Positions 22,353 through 34,207 of a DNA stretch of 64,000 nucleotides are shown here, one piece after another. The stretch covers positions 62,001 through 126,000 of the forward strand of contig NW_022166823.1 of NCBI RefSeq assembly GCF_008728515.1, in the 5' to 3' direction. Position 1 is the stretch's first letter, and each line of letters begins with the position of its first letter. Made by a program: the position numbers and the translations under genes. This stretch comes from Papio anubis (taxonomy: Eukaryota; Chordata; Mammalia; Primates; Cercopithecidae). Below the pieces are notes generated by a model that saw only the letters and a program-made list of their open reading frames with translations, was not told the origin of the DNA and ran no database searches.

Positions 22353-22660
22353 ATTTTGTTTAGAGACAGGGTCTCATTCTGTTGCCTACATTGGAGTGCA
22401 CTGGTGAAATCATCATAGCTCACTGTAACTTTAAACTCCTGGGCTCAAGTAATCCTCCTGCTTCAGCCTCTTGAGTAGCTAGGACTACAGGCATGTACCA
22501 CCATGCCTGGATAATTTTTTAACGTAATTTTTTTGTAGAAATGGAGTCTTCCTATGTGGCAGAGGCTGGTCTCTAACTCTTAGCCTCAAGCAATCCTAAT
22601 CCTCCCACCTCAGCCTTCCAAAGTGCAGAGGATTACAGGCATGACCACCTTACTTGACCA
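22353..22660 (-). mobile_element. Alu (J-type)
   Basis: Old antisense Alu, strongly diverged, with TAGAGACAGGGTCTC start. Confidence 0.88.
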
Positions 22661-22671
22661 AAGTTTTCTTA

Positions 22672-23780
22672 ATATGTGCATACCTGGGAGATATTGCAGG
22701 TTTGGGTCCAGACCACCGCAATAAAATGAGTATCTCAATAAAGTGAGTCACATGATTTTTTTGGTTTCTTAGTGCACATAAAAGTTATGTTTATACTATA
22801 CTGTAAACATACCATTTACCTGTGTAATAGCATTATGTCTAAAAAAAAGGCAATGTACGGCCAGGCACGGTGGCTCACGCCTGTAATCCCAGCACTTTGG
22901 GAGGCTGAGACGGGCGGATCATGAGGTTAGGAGATCGAGACCATCCTGGCTAACACGGTGAAAGCCTGTCTCTACTAAAAGTACAAAAAAATTACCCAGG
23001 CATGGTGGCGGGCGCCTGTAGCCCCAGCTACTTGGGAGGCTGAGGCAGGAGAATGGCGTGAACTCAGGAGGCAGAGCTTGCAGTGAGCCGAGATCGTGCT
23101 ACTGCACTCCAGCCTGGGCGACAGAGTGAGACTCTGTCTCAAAAAAAAAAAAAAAAAAGAAAAAAAAGAAAAAAGAAACAAAAGCAATGTACATACCTTA
23201 ATTTAAAAATACTTTGTTGATAAAAAAATGCTAACAATCATTTGAGCCTTCTGTGAGTTGTGTAATCTTTTTTCTGGGAGAGGGTCTTGTCTTGATGTGT
23301 ATGGCTGCTGATCAGGGTGGTAGTTGCTGAAGGCTGGGGTGGCTGTGGAAATTTCTTAAAATAAGACAACAATGAAGTTTGCCCCAGTGATTGACTCTTC
23401 CTTTCATGAAAGATTTCTCTGTAGCATGTGATGGTGTTTGATCGCTTTTTACCCACAGTAGAACATCTCTCAAAATTGGAGTCAGTCTTCTCAAACCCTG
23501 CCACTGCTTTATCGACTAGGTTTACATTATATTCTAAATCCTTTGTTGTCATGTCAACAGTGCTCACAGCATCCTCACTAAAAGTAGATTCCATTTCATG
23601 AAACCACTTTCTTTGTTCATCCTTAAGAAATAACTCCTTATCAAGTTTTATCATGAAATTGTAGCCATTTTGTCACATCTTCATGCTCCACTTCAAATTA
23701 TACTTTTCTTGATATTTGTAATACATTTGCACCACCTGAGTGCTACTGTCCATTTCAGAGTCTACTTCCCAGGGAATGCA
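22672..23780 (-). mobile_element. Tigger1 DNA transposon fragment
   Basis: The plus strand begins with the Tigger1 end ATACCTGGGAGATATTGCAG and GACCACCGCAATAAAATGAG. The minus-strand frame 23654-23238 (138 codons) encodes the C-terminal part of the pogo/Tigger transposase, with LLSYFKKFPQPPQPSATTTL and KDEQRKWFHEMEST. An Alu splits it at 22859-23176. The DDE catalytic part is absent, so it is inactive. Confidence 0.88.
22859..23176 (+). mobile_element. Alu (Y-type) in Tigger1
   Basis: Full-length sense Alu with a long A-rich tail, inserted between CAATGTAC repeats in Tigger1. Confidence 0.93.
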
Positions 23781-24209
23781 ACCTGTAACAATGCTTCTCT
23801 TTGGGCAAAAGGCTCCTTTCTCTAAAGGCTGCTAATCTTTGACACATCACCCAGTCAGTGCATATTTCTCTTGGTACCATGCTTAGCTAAGCAATACTTC
23901 TTTCATGGATTCCGGATTGAGAAATTGCATTTTCCACTTCTATCATATAACTGGGTATTTGTTAACTCGATTTCCCCTATCAGTAGTAATGATATTATTA
24001 GTATTAATATTTTTAAATTACAAAATGATAATCTACTATTTTCTTTTAAATTATTATAATACTAAAGATACAGTTAACATCTCCTTCGACCACCACAGCT
24101 GCCCAGTACTCTTCATTCCCTGTCTTTAAGGTAGAGATCATTATCAGTTTAGTATCTATTCTTCTGGACTCTTTTTTATTTTTATTTTTTAATTTATTAC
24201 TATTCTGGA

Positions 24210-25060
24210 CTCGTTTATATGCATTTAAATGTGTAGAATGTGTACCCTTGTAAGACTTAAAGAACATCATTCACCTTATATGCTACATAATATTTTGCAA
24301 ATCTGTTTATACAGTTTATATGATGAAAGACATTGAAATTATTTTCACTTTTTCCACTATTACAAAAAAGCTGCAATAAACGTCTCATTCATGCCCTCCT
24401 ATGAGGTGTGAGCATTCTCCATGGGAGGCGCAGAAAAAATGCAATTGCTAGGTCATGTGGTAAGCATATTTAAACTTTTAATAGCTACTGCTAATTAATT
24501 CCTCAAAGCAACTGCACTAGTTTCCACTCCCACAAACAGTTTATGAGAGTAGCAGATTCACCACATTTTCTTGAAAAAATTTAGACAACCTGGCAGGGCG
24601 CAGTGGCTCACACCTCTAATCCCAGCACTTTGGGAGGCCGAGGTGGGCAGATCATCTGAGGTCAGGAGTTCGAGACCAGCCTGGCCAACATGGTGAAACC
24701 CCATCTCTACTAAAAAAACATATTAGCCAGATATGGTGGTGCATGACTGTAATTCCAGCTACTTGGGAAGCTGAGACATGAGAATCACTTGTACCTGGAA
24801 GGCGGAGATTGCAGTGAGCCGATACCATGCCACTGCACTCCTGTCTGGGCAATAGAGTGAAGCTCTATCTCAAAACAAAACAAAACAAAATTTTGACAAC
24901 CTTAAGGGATAAAAATAGATCTGGTTGTAGTTTTGACTTCCCTAGTTACTAAGATGGTTGGGTATCTTTACATATTTTCACTGTCAATTTGAACTTTTAG
25001 TGACTTACCTGTTCATTATGACATTTTTTTCTATTTTATATATATATATTTTGCAATATG
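24210..25060 (-). mobile_element. Old L1 3' fragment
   Basis: Antisense L1 landmarks: AAAAAGCTGCAATAAACGTC, AATTGCTAGGTCATGTGGTA and TTTCCACTCCCACAAACAG. Split by the Alu at 24592. Confidence 0.65.
24592..24890 (+). mobile_element. Alu
   Basis: Sense Alu with an (AAAAC)n tail. Flanking TTAGACAACC and TTTGACAACC repeats. Confidence 0.93.
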
Positions 25061-25690
25061 TGTTGTTGGGGTTTCCTCTCTCTGATTTCTAATCCTTTGG
25101 TTTTGTTCACACAGTGAAATATTATTTATCTCACATATCACTGTTAGGGATATTCAGCTGTGTGGGCACTTTTATTGTCTCCAAGGAGGTAAAATCTTAC
25201 CATAGCCCTAATTGCAGTATCACATAAAGGGTCTGAACACACACATGTATGGATTCTAATGTTAAGACTCTTGCTATTCTTCAAACCGTTAGATCCCTGT
25301 GTTGGGTTGGCTGTTATTAACTTGGCATCACCAACAACCCCTTCTAACAACTTGTCTGTATTGAAGAAGAAAAGCAAGCATCTACCGTTTTCCCAGGATC
25401 TCCTTCCCAAGATGGTTTTACATTACAGGCAGCAATGGAGGAGACTGTTATATAACATTTAGCATGTGGAAGACAATGAGAAGAAAAGACCCAACTTAAA
25501 ATGGGCAAAGAATTTCAAAAGGTAGTCCTCCAAAGAAGTGTCCAGTACACACAAATGGCTAATGTAGAGTCCTCCAGTCACCCTCTTTTTCTGTGTCCTG
25601 ATCAAAAATCACAGAATGCTTTGACCACTCTGTGACCCAACCAGCTGCACATTTTTCCAGCAGGCTTGAACCCAAACCGGGGCCTTAAAC
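25061..25690. other. Unrecognised intergenic DNA
   Basis: No repeat or gene recognised. A minus-strand frame (25410-25144, 88 codons) lacks similarity I can name and is probably chance. Confidence 0.4.
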
Positions 25691-27290
25691 ATTTCCAGAC
25701 ATTGACAAAGACTTTATCTCTCCTTCATATTTGAAGGATAACTTTGCTAGATACAGTATTCTTGGATGATAGATTTGTTTTGTTTTGTTTTGTTTTGTTC
25801 CAGCACTTTGAAAATGTCTCTCCACTTCCTCCTGGCCTGTATGGCTTCTGTTAAGAAGTCTTTTGCCAGATGAATTGGAGCTCCTTTATATGTGATTTGC
25901 TTGTTTTTTTCTTGCTGCTTTTAGAATTCTTTCTCCTTGACCTATGAGAGTTTATTACATGCCTTGGGGTAGTCTTAGTTGGGTCAAATCTGTTTGCTGT
26001 TCTATTACTTCCCTGTACCTGCATATTCATCTCTTTCTTAAATTTTGGAAGGTTTTCTGTTATTTTGTTGAATACACTTTCTATTCCTTGCTCTTGCTCA
26101 ACTCCCTCCTGAACATCGATAATTCTTAGTTTTGGTCATTTGAGGTATTTTCTGTATCTTTCAGGCAATGTTTGCTCTTTTTCCTTCTTTGTTCTCTTCT
26201 GTGTATTTACAAATAGCCTGTATTTGAGCTCACTGATTCTTTCTTCTGCTTGATACATTCTGCTATTGAGAGCCTCTAATGCATGTTTCAGTTCAGCAAA
26301 CATATTTCTCAGTTCCAAGACTTCTGATTTTAAAAAATTATTTTATTCTCTGTTCAGGTTCTCTGATATACTTCTGAATTGCTTCTCTGTGCTATCTTGG
26401 AGATTACTGAGTTTCCTTAAAACAGCTCTTCTGTAGTCTTGGTCACAGTTCACATATTGTCTTCCTGTTAGGATCCGTCACTGGTTCCTTGCTTTGTCCA
26501 TTTGTGGGACACCATGGCTCCCTGTTTGCTGTTGTTGCTTGTGAATGTGTGTCTGTCTTTGCATCGAATGATTACATATTCCAGTTTTCTCTGTCTGGCT
26601 GGTTTTGTTTTTTATTGGATATGGCTCCCTAGAGATTCTTTTTATTTTACCTGTTGATTTTCTTCTTTCCTGCTAGGTTACTGACTTCTTTTTGGTACTA
26701 GATGGCACATTAACTCCAGGCTTGCCTCCGTTCTAGTAAATAATCATAGTGCCACCCATCCCAAAAGGGGTAGGTCCCACAGAGGATATCCTAGTTGTAA
26801 GAAAGCTGGCTAGTGGTTCATGATTGGGGACCTACAGTGTAGTGATGCTGAACAGCCACTCTGATTTTTGTCTCCTTTGGCTGAGTTGCAGAATAGAGTT
26901 TCCATGACGGGAGCAGTATTCCCACCTCCCTCCTTTGTCTCTGGCTGTCCTCAGGGATATTTCTCTCTTCAGTTACTCCTGATGCTCTCTGTAGGTTGAG
27001 TCAGGGACAAGTCTCCTGCCAGGGAACCCAAGATGGTGAGGAGGCTGGTTGTCCACCTTAACATTTTCCAGTGTAGAAACTGTGAGACAGGGAAAATTTT
27101 CCACAGTCTTGGTGCCAGGCAGATTAGGGGGAAGGGCATGTGGATAGGAAAGTCCAATTCTCTTACCATCTGCTCAGTTTTTTTCACTTATTTGTATCCT
27201 CAGGAACTGTCTCCTTCTATTTGAGTTCTGGGATATTGCTGGTGATAATCTTGGTGCTGTATATTTGTCTTTAGTTTTCTATTGAAAGGA
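25690..27290 (-). mobile_element. Old L1 (5' part, ORF1) fragment
   Basis: The minus strand carries L1 ORF1-like coiled-coil coding sequence (26318-26136, with RISELKYRL and KKEKEQTLPERY type motifs). The TTTGCTAGATACAGTATTCT block near 25745 belongs to the same family. A (TTTTG)n tract lies at 25767-25800. Confidence 0.65.
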
Positions 27291-27299
27291 GTGAAGCCA

Positions 27300-28560
27300 G
27301 CTTGCTTCTACATTGCTATTTTTGGAACCAGAATTTAATCTCTACTGCTGACTTATGAGTTGTACTTTAAAAAATTCTTAAATGGTTACTCTAGGGCTTA
27401 AAATATATTCCTATATTTTTTCACAGTCTATCTTCAAATCATATTATGCCAATTAATGTATGGAGTACCAACATATACCTCTAATTTCTGCTGGTATATT
27501 TCTAATTTCTGTCTTCCCTGTTTTGCAGTGTTCTTACAAAACATCTTACTTTTATATATCCTCTAAATTAATAAAACCTCATTCCTAATTTTGCTTTACT
27601 GAATTATATTTTGGAGTAATAAATTATTTTACACTTAAAATGATTGAAATAACTATTTTCATAGTTATGTCTTTTGGTAGATCCAAGTCTATTTCTGGTA
27701 TGCTAAATATCTCTTACAGTGCAGGTCTGCTAACAGTGAATTCTATCAGCTTCCATTCATCTGAAAATGTCTTTATTTCGCATACCTTCTGAAAGATTTT
27801 TTTCCACCAGGCTTAGATTTTTGATTGATCATATTTTTTGTTGTTGTTTCTAAATGTTAAAGATATAACTCCATTGTCTTTTGCTTGCATGGTTTGTGAT
27901 AAGTCTGATGTTTTTCTCATTCTGCTTCTTACATGTAATGTGTCCCTTTCCTCTGTCTGCCATTAATATTTTCTTTGCACTGTCCATCCATTTTTAGCCA
28001 CTTGACAATAATCTAGTTTTGTTCTTTTTTTAAAAAAAATACTGCTTTGGTATTCTGAGGTTCTTGAATCTGGGTGAAGTCTTATTATTTTTGGAAAATT
28101 CTCAGTCATTATCTCTTTAAATGTCTTTTCTTCCCATTCTCTCCCCCTGCCCTTGGGTTTCCAAGTATGCAAATATTAGATTTCTATTGTTTTCTTCACA
28201 CTTTTTCTTTTTGTGTTTTACTTTCTGTGATTTCTATCGACCTATATTCAAGTTCTGACACTTTTCTTAACTATGTTGAGCCTACTCATAAGTCCTTCAA
28301 AAGCGTTCTGATAAAAGTAAAAGCAGTAGCATAAATTTTCTTTTCCTAGCATTTCCCATTTGACTATTAAATTTTACTGAAATCCTTATCAGCTCATGCA
28401 TATTATCTGCCCTTTTCACTGGAGTCTTTAGTACATCAATCAGTTATGTAAAATTCCCCAATATTTCCAAAATATGGTTATCTATAAGTGTGGTTTTATT
28501 GATTGGTCTGCTATCTATTGGCAGAAGATTGTTCTCAACTTTTGATCTTGTATTTTTAAA
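27300..28560 (-). mobile_element. Second old L1 fragment
   Basis: Related in layout to the preceding segment and to 50440-52130: GCAGGTCTGCTAACAGTGAATTC-type and ATCTGAAAATGTCTTTATTT blocks of antisense L1. Confidence 0.55.
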
Positions 28561-30232
28561 ACAAAATGCCAGAAAACATATACAGAACAGTAGAGACTGA
28601 AGAAAACATTAATTTTTGCCTAAAACTGGGCACACATGTTCTGCTAGGATGTCAGAGTGGAGTGCTGAATTAATCTTGTCAGGAATTAAGCTGGAATTGG
28701 GTTTTGTTGTTGCAATATATATCTTAGTTGTACCACTGGCTTCAAATTTCTCTAGTGCTATCTTGTGCTTAGGGTGAGAACTGGAGTGCTAAAGTTTTCT
28801 CAGTGTTCCTGTTGCCCCATCCTCAGCTTTTGGCCATCCCTTTGCACTGGGGCCACAGAAGGATTCTCCATGTTCTTCCCTTTCCTCATGGTAGCCTGCT
28901 GTTGCTTCTCACTAGGAGTAGGCTGGGGACCAGCAGTGTCCTTTGTTGTCTTGGTTAGTCTCAGTTGTTAGTGGGAATCAGAGTGTGACAGATTCTATGC
29001 ATTTTGCATTTTAGGGAGCCAGAACCACACAGGACTAAAATGATACAGAATATCTCTTCCTTCGGCTGTGAAATAAGAAAGCAGGTGAGGCTGCTATACT
29101 GTGAATAATGTGACGACAAGAATTCACAAGAAAAGAGAGGTGAGAGAATTAAAGGAAAGCAATATAAAATCCCCCTACCTTACCCAGACCCTAGCCTTAC
29201 ACTATCTGTATCTTTTCATTTATATGAACTAAGAAATAGTTTTGGTTTAGGCAACTCTAAATTTTCTGTTACTTAGAACTAAAAGCATTCCAATTGATAA
29301 AACCACCATGAGCTCTCCCCTGTAAGTGATGATATCAAAGACATGCTTTAGAAGCCCTGGATTTCTGATGACACTGTGCAACTTGAACCAGCACCTTGAA
29401 AGCCAAGTTATGCCAGTGCTTTGGTCACCATATTCATCCAGCAAGGGGAAATCTGATGGAAAAGCTGTGAGCATCAATTTATAAAACTGGATTGCACTAG
29501 GACATCCTAGGCAACATGGATTTTGAGACGTAAGGAAATTTCACAGAAATATAAAGTTACTGGATACCTAATTTATCTGTATTCTCAAAAATCCAGGAAA
29601 TTTAAAAAATTAACTTCAGGGGGTTTATTCTTTACTGTTGGTCCTAATGTCATACAACGAAATCGAGTAATCATATCATGAGTTCTTAAGTATAAGGGAT
29701 AATATCAATAGCTGTTCACTGCTTTGGTATAATTGGTAAATGTCCATTACAAATATTTTTAAATAAAGCACACAAAAAAAACCACTAAGCCAAAAATTTT
29801 GCTTTCCAGAGAAAACTACTGTATATATAATAATGAGTAATCTTTCACACATTATCTATAAGCATATATTTGAACATACATGTAAACAGACTTAAATTAG
29901 CTGGTTATTATGAATGTACAATCCAGGTTTTTACCAAATAATATGCATGACCTATTCTTGTCATTTTAGAGCTAAATCATACTTTCTGTAGATCTACAGT
30001 ATAGAACATATAGAAACTTACCCAAATTCATATTGATGGACATTTACTTCCAGCTTAAAACATTACTATCATTGTAAAATCCTTCCTTCCTGCTAAAATT
30101 GCTTAATTATAAATTACTGTTCTATGATTTCCAGATCGGCATGCACATTTTACATTTTGATACATATGGGCGGCTTAATAAATATTTTGATATATATTAA
30201 ATGACAAGCTTGTATTTTTCACTTTCACCAAC
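28561..30232. other. Unrecognised intergenic DNA
   Basis: The first part may continue the L1 5' region. From about 29000 I recognise nothing. No credible coding exon. Confidence 0.4.
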
Positions 30233-30240
30233 AAAATGCA

Positions 30241-30547
30241 CCTCTTTTTTTTTTTTTTTTTTTTTGAGACGGAGTCTCAGTCTGTCACCCAGGCTGGAGT
30301 GCAGTGGCCGGATCTCAGCTCACTGCAAGCTCCGCCTCCCGGGTTCGGGCCATTCTCCTGCCTCAGCCTCCCGAGTAGCTGGGACTGCAGGCGCCCGCCA
30401 CCTCGCCCGGCTAGTTTTTTGTATTTTTTAGTAGAGACGGGATTTCACCATGTTAGCCAGGATGGTCTCGATCTCCTGACCTCGTGATCCGCCCGTCTCG
30501 GCCTCCCAAAGTGCTAGGATTACAGGCTTGAGCCACCGCACCGGGCC
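30241..30547 (-). mobile_element. Alu, AluYR-like (Old World monkey type)
   Basis: Young antisense Alu with low divergence. It carries GGCCGGATCTCAGCTC, CACCTCGCCCGGCTAG, CCGCCCGTCTCGG and CAGGCTTGAGCCACCG, a variant set I associate with AluYR subfamilies of Old World monkeys. AAAATGCA repeats flank it (30233-30240 and 30548-30555). Confidence 0.85.
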
Positions 30548-30555
30548 AAAATGCA

Positions 30556-31703
30556 TCATTCTTTAAGACAGACACTAGCAAGTAAATGGCAACTCTATCC
30601 TACTAGTCAATACATTGATAAATATGCTTAGAAAAATTCAAGATTTTTCCCCTTTTTTGTGTGTCAGTGGGAGAAGTATGGGAATGGAAAACTTGACAAA
30701 ATTAAAATCCTTCAAACTTGACCCTGCTTAAGGAGGTGTGGATTGGAAAAGGTCACAACATTTACAAATCAGTCAGATCAAATGGACTTTGAGAGAAATA
30801 TGGAGAATAAAAAAAAACAAGTATTGTGATTTTGACATTTATTAAAAAGTATTTGTTATCAGTAACCATTTTGGATACTTGCAAATATTATAGTAAAACT
30901 CTGCCTTAACTCACAGGGCAGGAGTAGAAAATCAATTATGTAAAATACAGTGTATTTTTGCAATATTAACCAGAAACATTGTTTATCAGTTTGTACTGAT
31001 ATTTAAAGTGCACACATGTGTACATATACACCTACACAAAGCTAAACTTCAACAGATGGCATAATGTATAGAGACCAAACGTTAAGAAGTGCAGTACATC
31101 TCTGCTCAAGATGGAACAAAGGATAGGAACTAACCCCAGTAGGGTTACAACAAAATTAATGTTATTTCAGATCATAATAATGCATATTGTTCTACATTTC
31201 AAATATTTACTTGAAATGATTTTATTAAGATTACTTGCAAGATTCCTCTTTCAAATACATTTTAAGTGAAGTTTTAAAAAATGAGCTTAAAAGTTTTCAA
31301 ACTTTTACCTTTATATACTTTTACTTACTTAGCAAAAAGTACTGAGCACCTACACTGAGTTATGAAATGTCACAGTTTTGTAGACTAGCAACGAACAAAG
31401 TCCCTTCTCTCACCAAGCTTACATTCTAGAGAACATGGATTTCGGTATGCTCATCACTGTACTTTTATTAAATTCCTCACCATACCCATATTTTATAAGC
31501 CTTAGCTCCTGTGCAATGATTGATGTTAAAGTTCTAACAAAATCCCTCGTGAAACCCCTCTCATTAAATGTCTCTGTTGTGTGGTCTCCCGGCCATTATG
31601 AATGTTGAAGTTGGGCAGAAACATTACATTTTAATTTTTAAAAATTCTTTTTCTACTGAAAGAACTCTAGTGACTGGAAAATTTCAGCTCCCATTTGAGG
31701 ACT
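30556..31703. other. ZNF112 downstream region
   Basis: Probably includes the 3' untranslated region. A diverged L2/MIR-like piece (AGTACTGAGCACCTACACTG to TTACATTCTAGAG) lies at about 31335-31435. Confidence 0.45.
31464..31469 (-). terminator. Candidate polyadenylation signal of ZNF112
   Basis: AATAAA on the minus strand, about 235 bases beyond the ZNF112 stop. Other AATAAA copies on this strand lie at 31221-31226 and 30838-30843, so the signal actually used cannot be decided here. Confidence 0.3.
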
Positions 31704-34207
31704 TCAAAACAAAACAGAATCTTCATTTCTGTGTAGATTCTCTGATGAAGGGTAGTCCTTACCAAAGTCTTCACTTCTATAGAATTTATCACTAGTATGG
31801 ACTCTTTGATGAATCAGAAGACCTGAGCTCCAACGGAAACCCTTACCACATGCATCACATTTGTATGGTTTCTCTCCTGTGTGGACTCTCTGATGAGCCT
31901 GAAGATTTGATCTCTGACTGAAGCCCTTTCCACATACCTCACATTTGTATGGTTTCTCCCCAGTGTGGACTCTGTGATGGGCTTGAAGACTTGAATACCC
32001 ACTGAAACCCTTACCACACTGTTCACATTTATAGGGTCTCCCTTCTGCATGAACCCTTTGGTGTGCTTGAAGGCGTGAGCTCTCACTGAAACCCTTTGTA
32101 CACACCTCACATTTGTATGGTTTCCCTCCTGTGTGAACCCTCCGATGTGCTTCAAGGCGTGAACTCTGACTAAAGCCCTTCCCACACATCTCACACTTAT
32201 ACGGTTTCACTCTAGTGTGGACTCTCTGATGACCTTGAAGATATGCTCTCTGACTGAAGCCCTTTCCACATACCTCACATATATATGGTCTTTCTCCAGA
32301 ATGGACACTCTGATGACTTTGAAGGTATGATCTCTGACTGAAACTCTTACCACACTCATCACATTGGTATGGCTTCTCTCCCGTGTGGACCCTCTGATGG
32401 GCCAAAAGTGTTGAGGCCTTACTGAAGCCTTTACCACATTCTTCACATTTATAGGGTTTTTCCCCTGTGTGAACCCTCTGATGAATTTGAAGATTAAAGC
32501 TCCAACTGAACCCCTTCCCACACTCCTCACATTTGAATGGTTTTTCTCCAGTGTGGACTCTCTGATGGCCTTGAAGGTGTGAACTCCGACTGAAGCCCTT
32601 CCCACACTCCTCACACTTGTATGGTTTTTCTCCAGTGTGAACTCTCTGATGGCCTTGAAGGTATGAATTTCGACTGAACCCCTTCCCACATTCCTCACAT
32701 TTATAAGGTTTTTCTCCAGTGTGTACTCTCTGATGGGCTTGAAGATATGAACTCCGACTGAATCCCTTATCACATTCCTCACATTTATAAGGTTTCTCTC
32801 CTGTGTGGACTCTCTGATGAACGTTTAGAACTGATCTATGATTGAAACCTTTGCCGCATATATTGCATTTGTATGGCTTCTGTCCAGTGTGGACTCTCTG
32901 ATGATCTTTAAGTTTTGAGCTCCAGTTGAAGCTATTCCCACACTCCTTATGTGGTTTCTCTCCAATGTGAATTTTTGGATGACCTTGAAGATACAAATTA
33001 TGGCTGAAGCTGTTACCACACACATAGCGTTTATATGGTTGTTCCTTGGTGTGCACTATCTGAAGGTCTTGAAAATGTGAGGCCAGACTGAAGCCATTAC
33101 CACACTCCTCAGAATTGTAGGAATTCTCTTCCATATGAACCCTATGCTGAATGTCAAGATTTGAACTACAAATGAAACTCTTTCCATACTCTACATCTGT
33201 GTATAGTTTCTCTTCAGTGTGGATTTTTTGATGGACTTGAAGACATGAACTCTGATTAAAGACATTCTCATTTTCCTCACATTCATGGGGTTCATCCCTA
33301 GTATGGACCCTAAAAATACTATTAAGGTCTAAGCTATGACTGAAGGCTTTCTCATAAATGTTGCGCCTATAGGACATCTCACCTGTGTGGATAAGTTCAT
33401 AAGTGTTAAGAGGGGAATAGTGATTGAAATTCCCACCATACTCACTACATTTGCATGGTTTCTCCTCTGTATGCACTCTCTGATAGGATTTCAGATGTGA
33501 ATTCTCAATATCATCTTCTCTCTGAATATTTTGATGAATGTGAAGAAGTGAACTATAACTACAGCCCTTTCCATGTGAACTGTATGTATAGGGCTTCCCT
33601 TTCAAATGGAACTGCTGATGAACTTCAGAGCTGGAGTCATTATTGAAGGCTTTTCTATACCCAGTACATGGATAGGGCGTCTCCTCTGTTTGAATTGAAT
33701 CCTGATTAAATAATGATACCTTCACGATATCTTCTCCACAGTCATGGCAGCTGTAGTTTTCTTTTCTGTGTACTTCCAGTTTATCATTGTGATGTGAGAT
33801 CCAACTGACGCTGTCACACTTACAGAAATTATTTTTCATGGAAATTTGCTGACATCTACACTGATAATTACATGACTCTTTCAGATACATTTTTCTCCAA
33901 GAATGATGTGCCCTCCAAGATGGATACTCTTGACTTTTTATATAATTGGAGCCATTCCCTATATGAGTCAATATATAGTTCTCATCTTCAGAAATCTGAA
34001 CTGGTATTCCTGCCCAAACCTGGCAGAGGGAATCACCTTGTTCTTGCAACTGAGAATTCTTCCCTTGAAAAACTTTCAAGAAATCTTGACACCTGATTAA
34101 CCCACCTGCACTTTGTTGCCAGGTCTGACAGGAGGAAAGCTCTTTGGGGGAAAGGTAGCTTACTGTTACTTCCTGAATACTCTCCATCTTTTGTTGATTC
34201 TTCCTTC
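31704..34207 (-). CDS. ZNF112: ZNF112 exon 5: linker, decayed fingers and 13-finger array
   Basis: Acceptor TATAG at 34208-34209. The exon completes the split glycine codon and reads RKNQQKMESIQEVTV. The first internal ATG (34187) is not the true start, because the upstream exons join in frame. The 13 intact fingers occupy 32873-31797 as an 84-base tandem repeat, with TGEKPYKCEECGKGFS-type units and linkers that are mostly intact (TRVKPYK, TGGKPYK and AEGRPYK are variants). Upstream units lack zinc-binding cysteines or histidines. The stop is at 31704-31706. Confidence 0.93.

Noticed and set aside
25144..25410. 88-codon minus-strand frame as a third processed pseudogene
   Set aside because: AATAAA is present in the right sense but I recognise no parent protein.
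31814..33025. Minus-strand frames of 126, 191 and 66 codons overlapping the ZNF112 finger exon
   Set aside because: They are frame-shifted readings of the 84-base finger repeat; periodic repeats give long spurious frames.
34033..34187. ATG at 34187 as the ZNF112 start
   Set aside because: Upstream exons at 40829-40924, 44417-44543 and 47257-47305 splice in frame, giving the KRAB-containing 913-residue protein.
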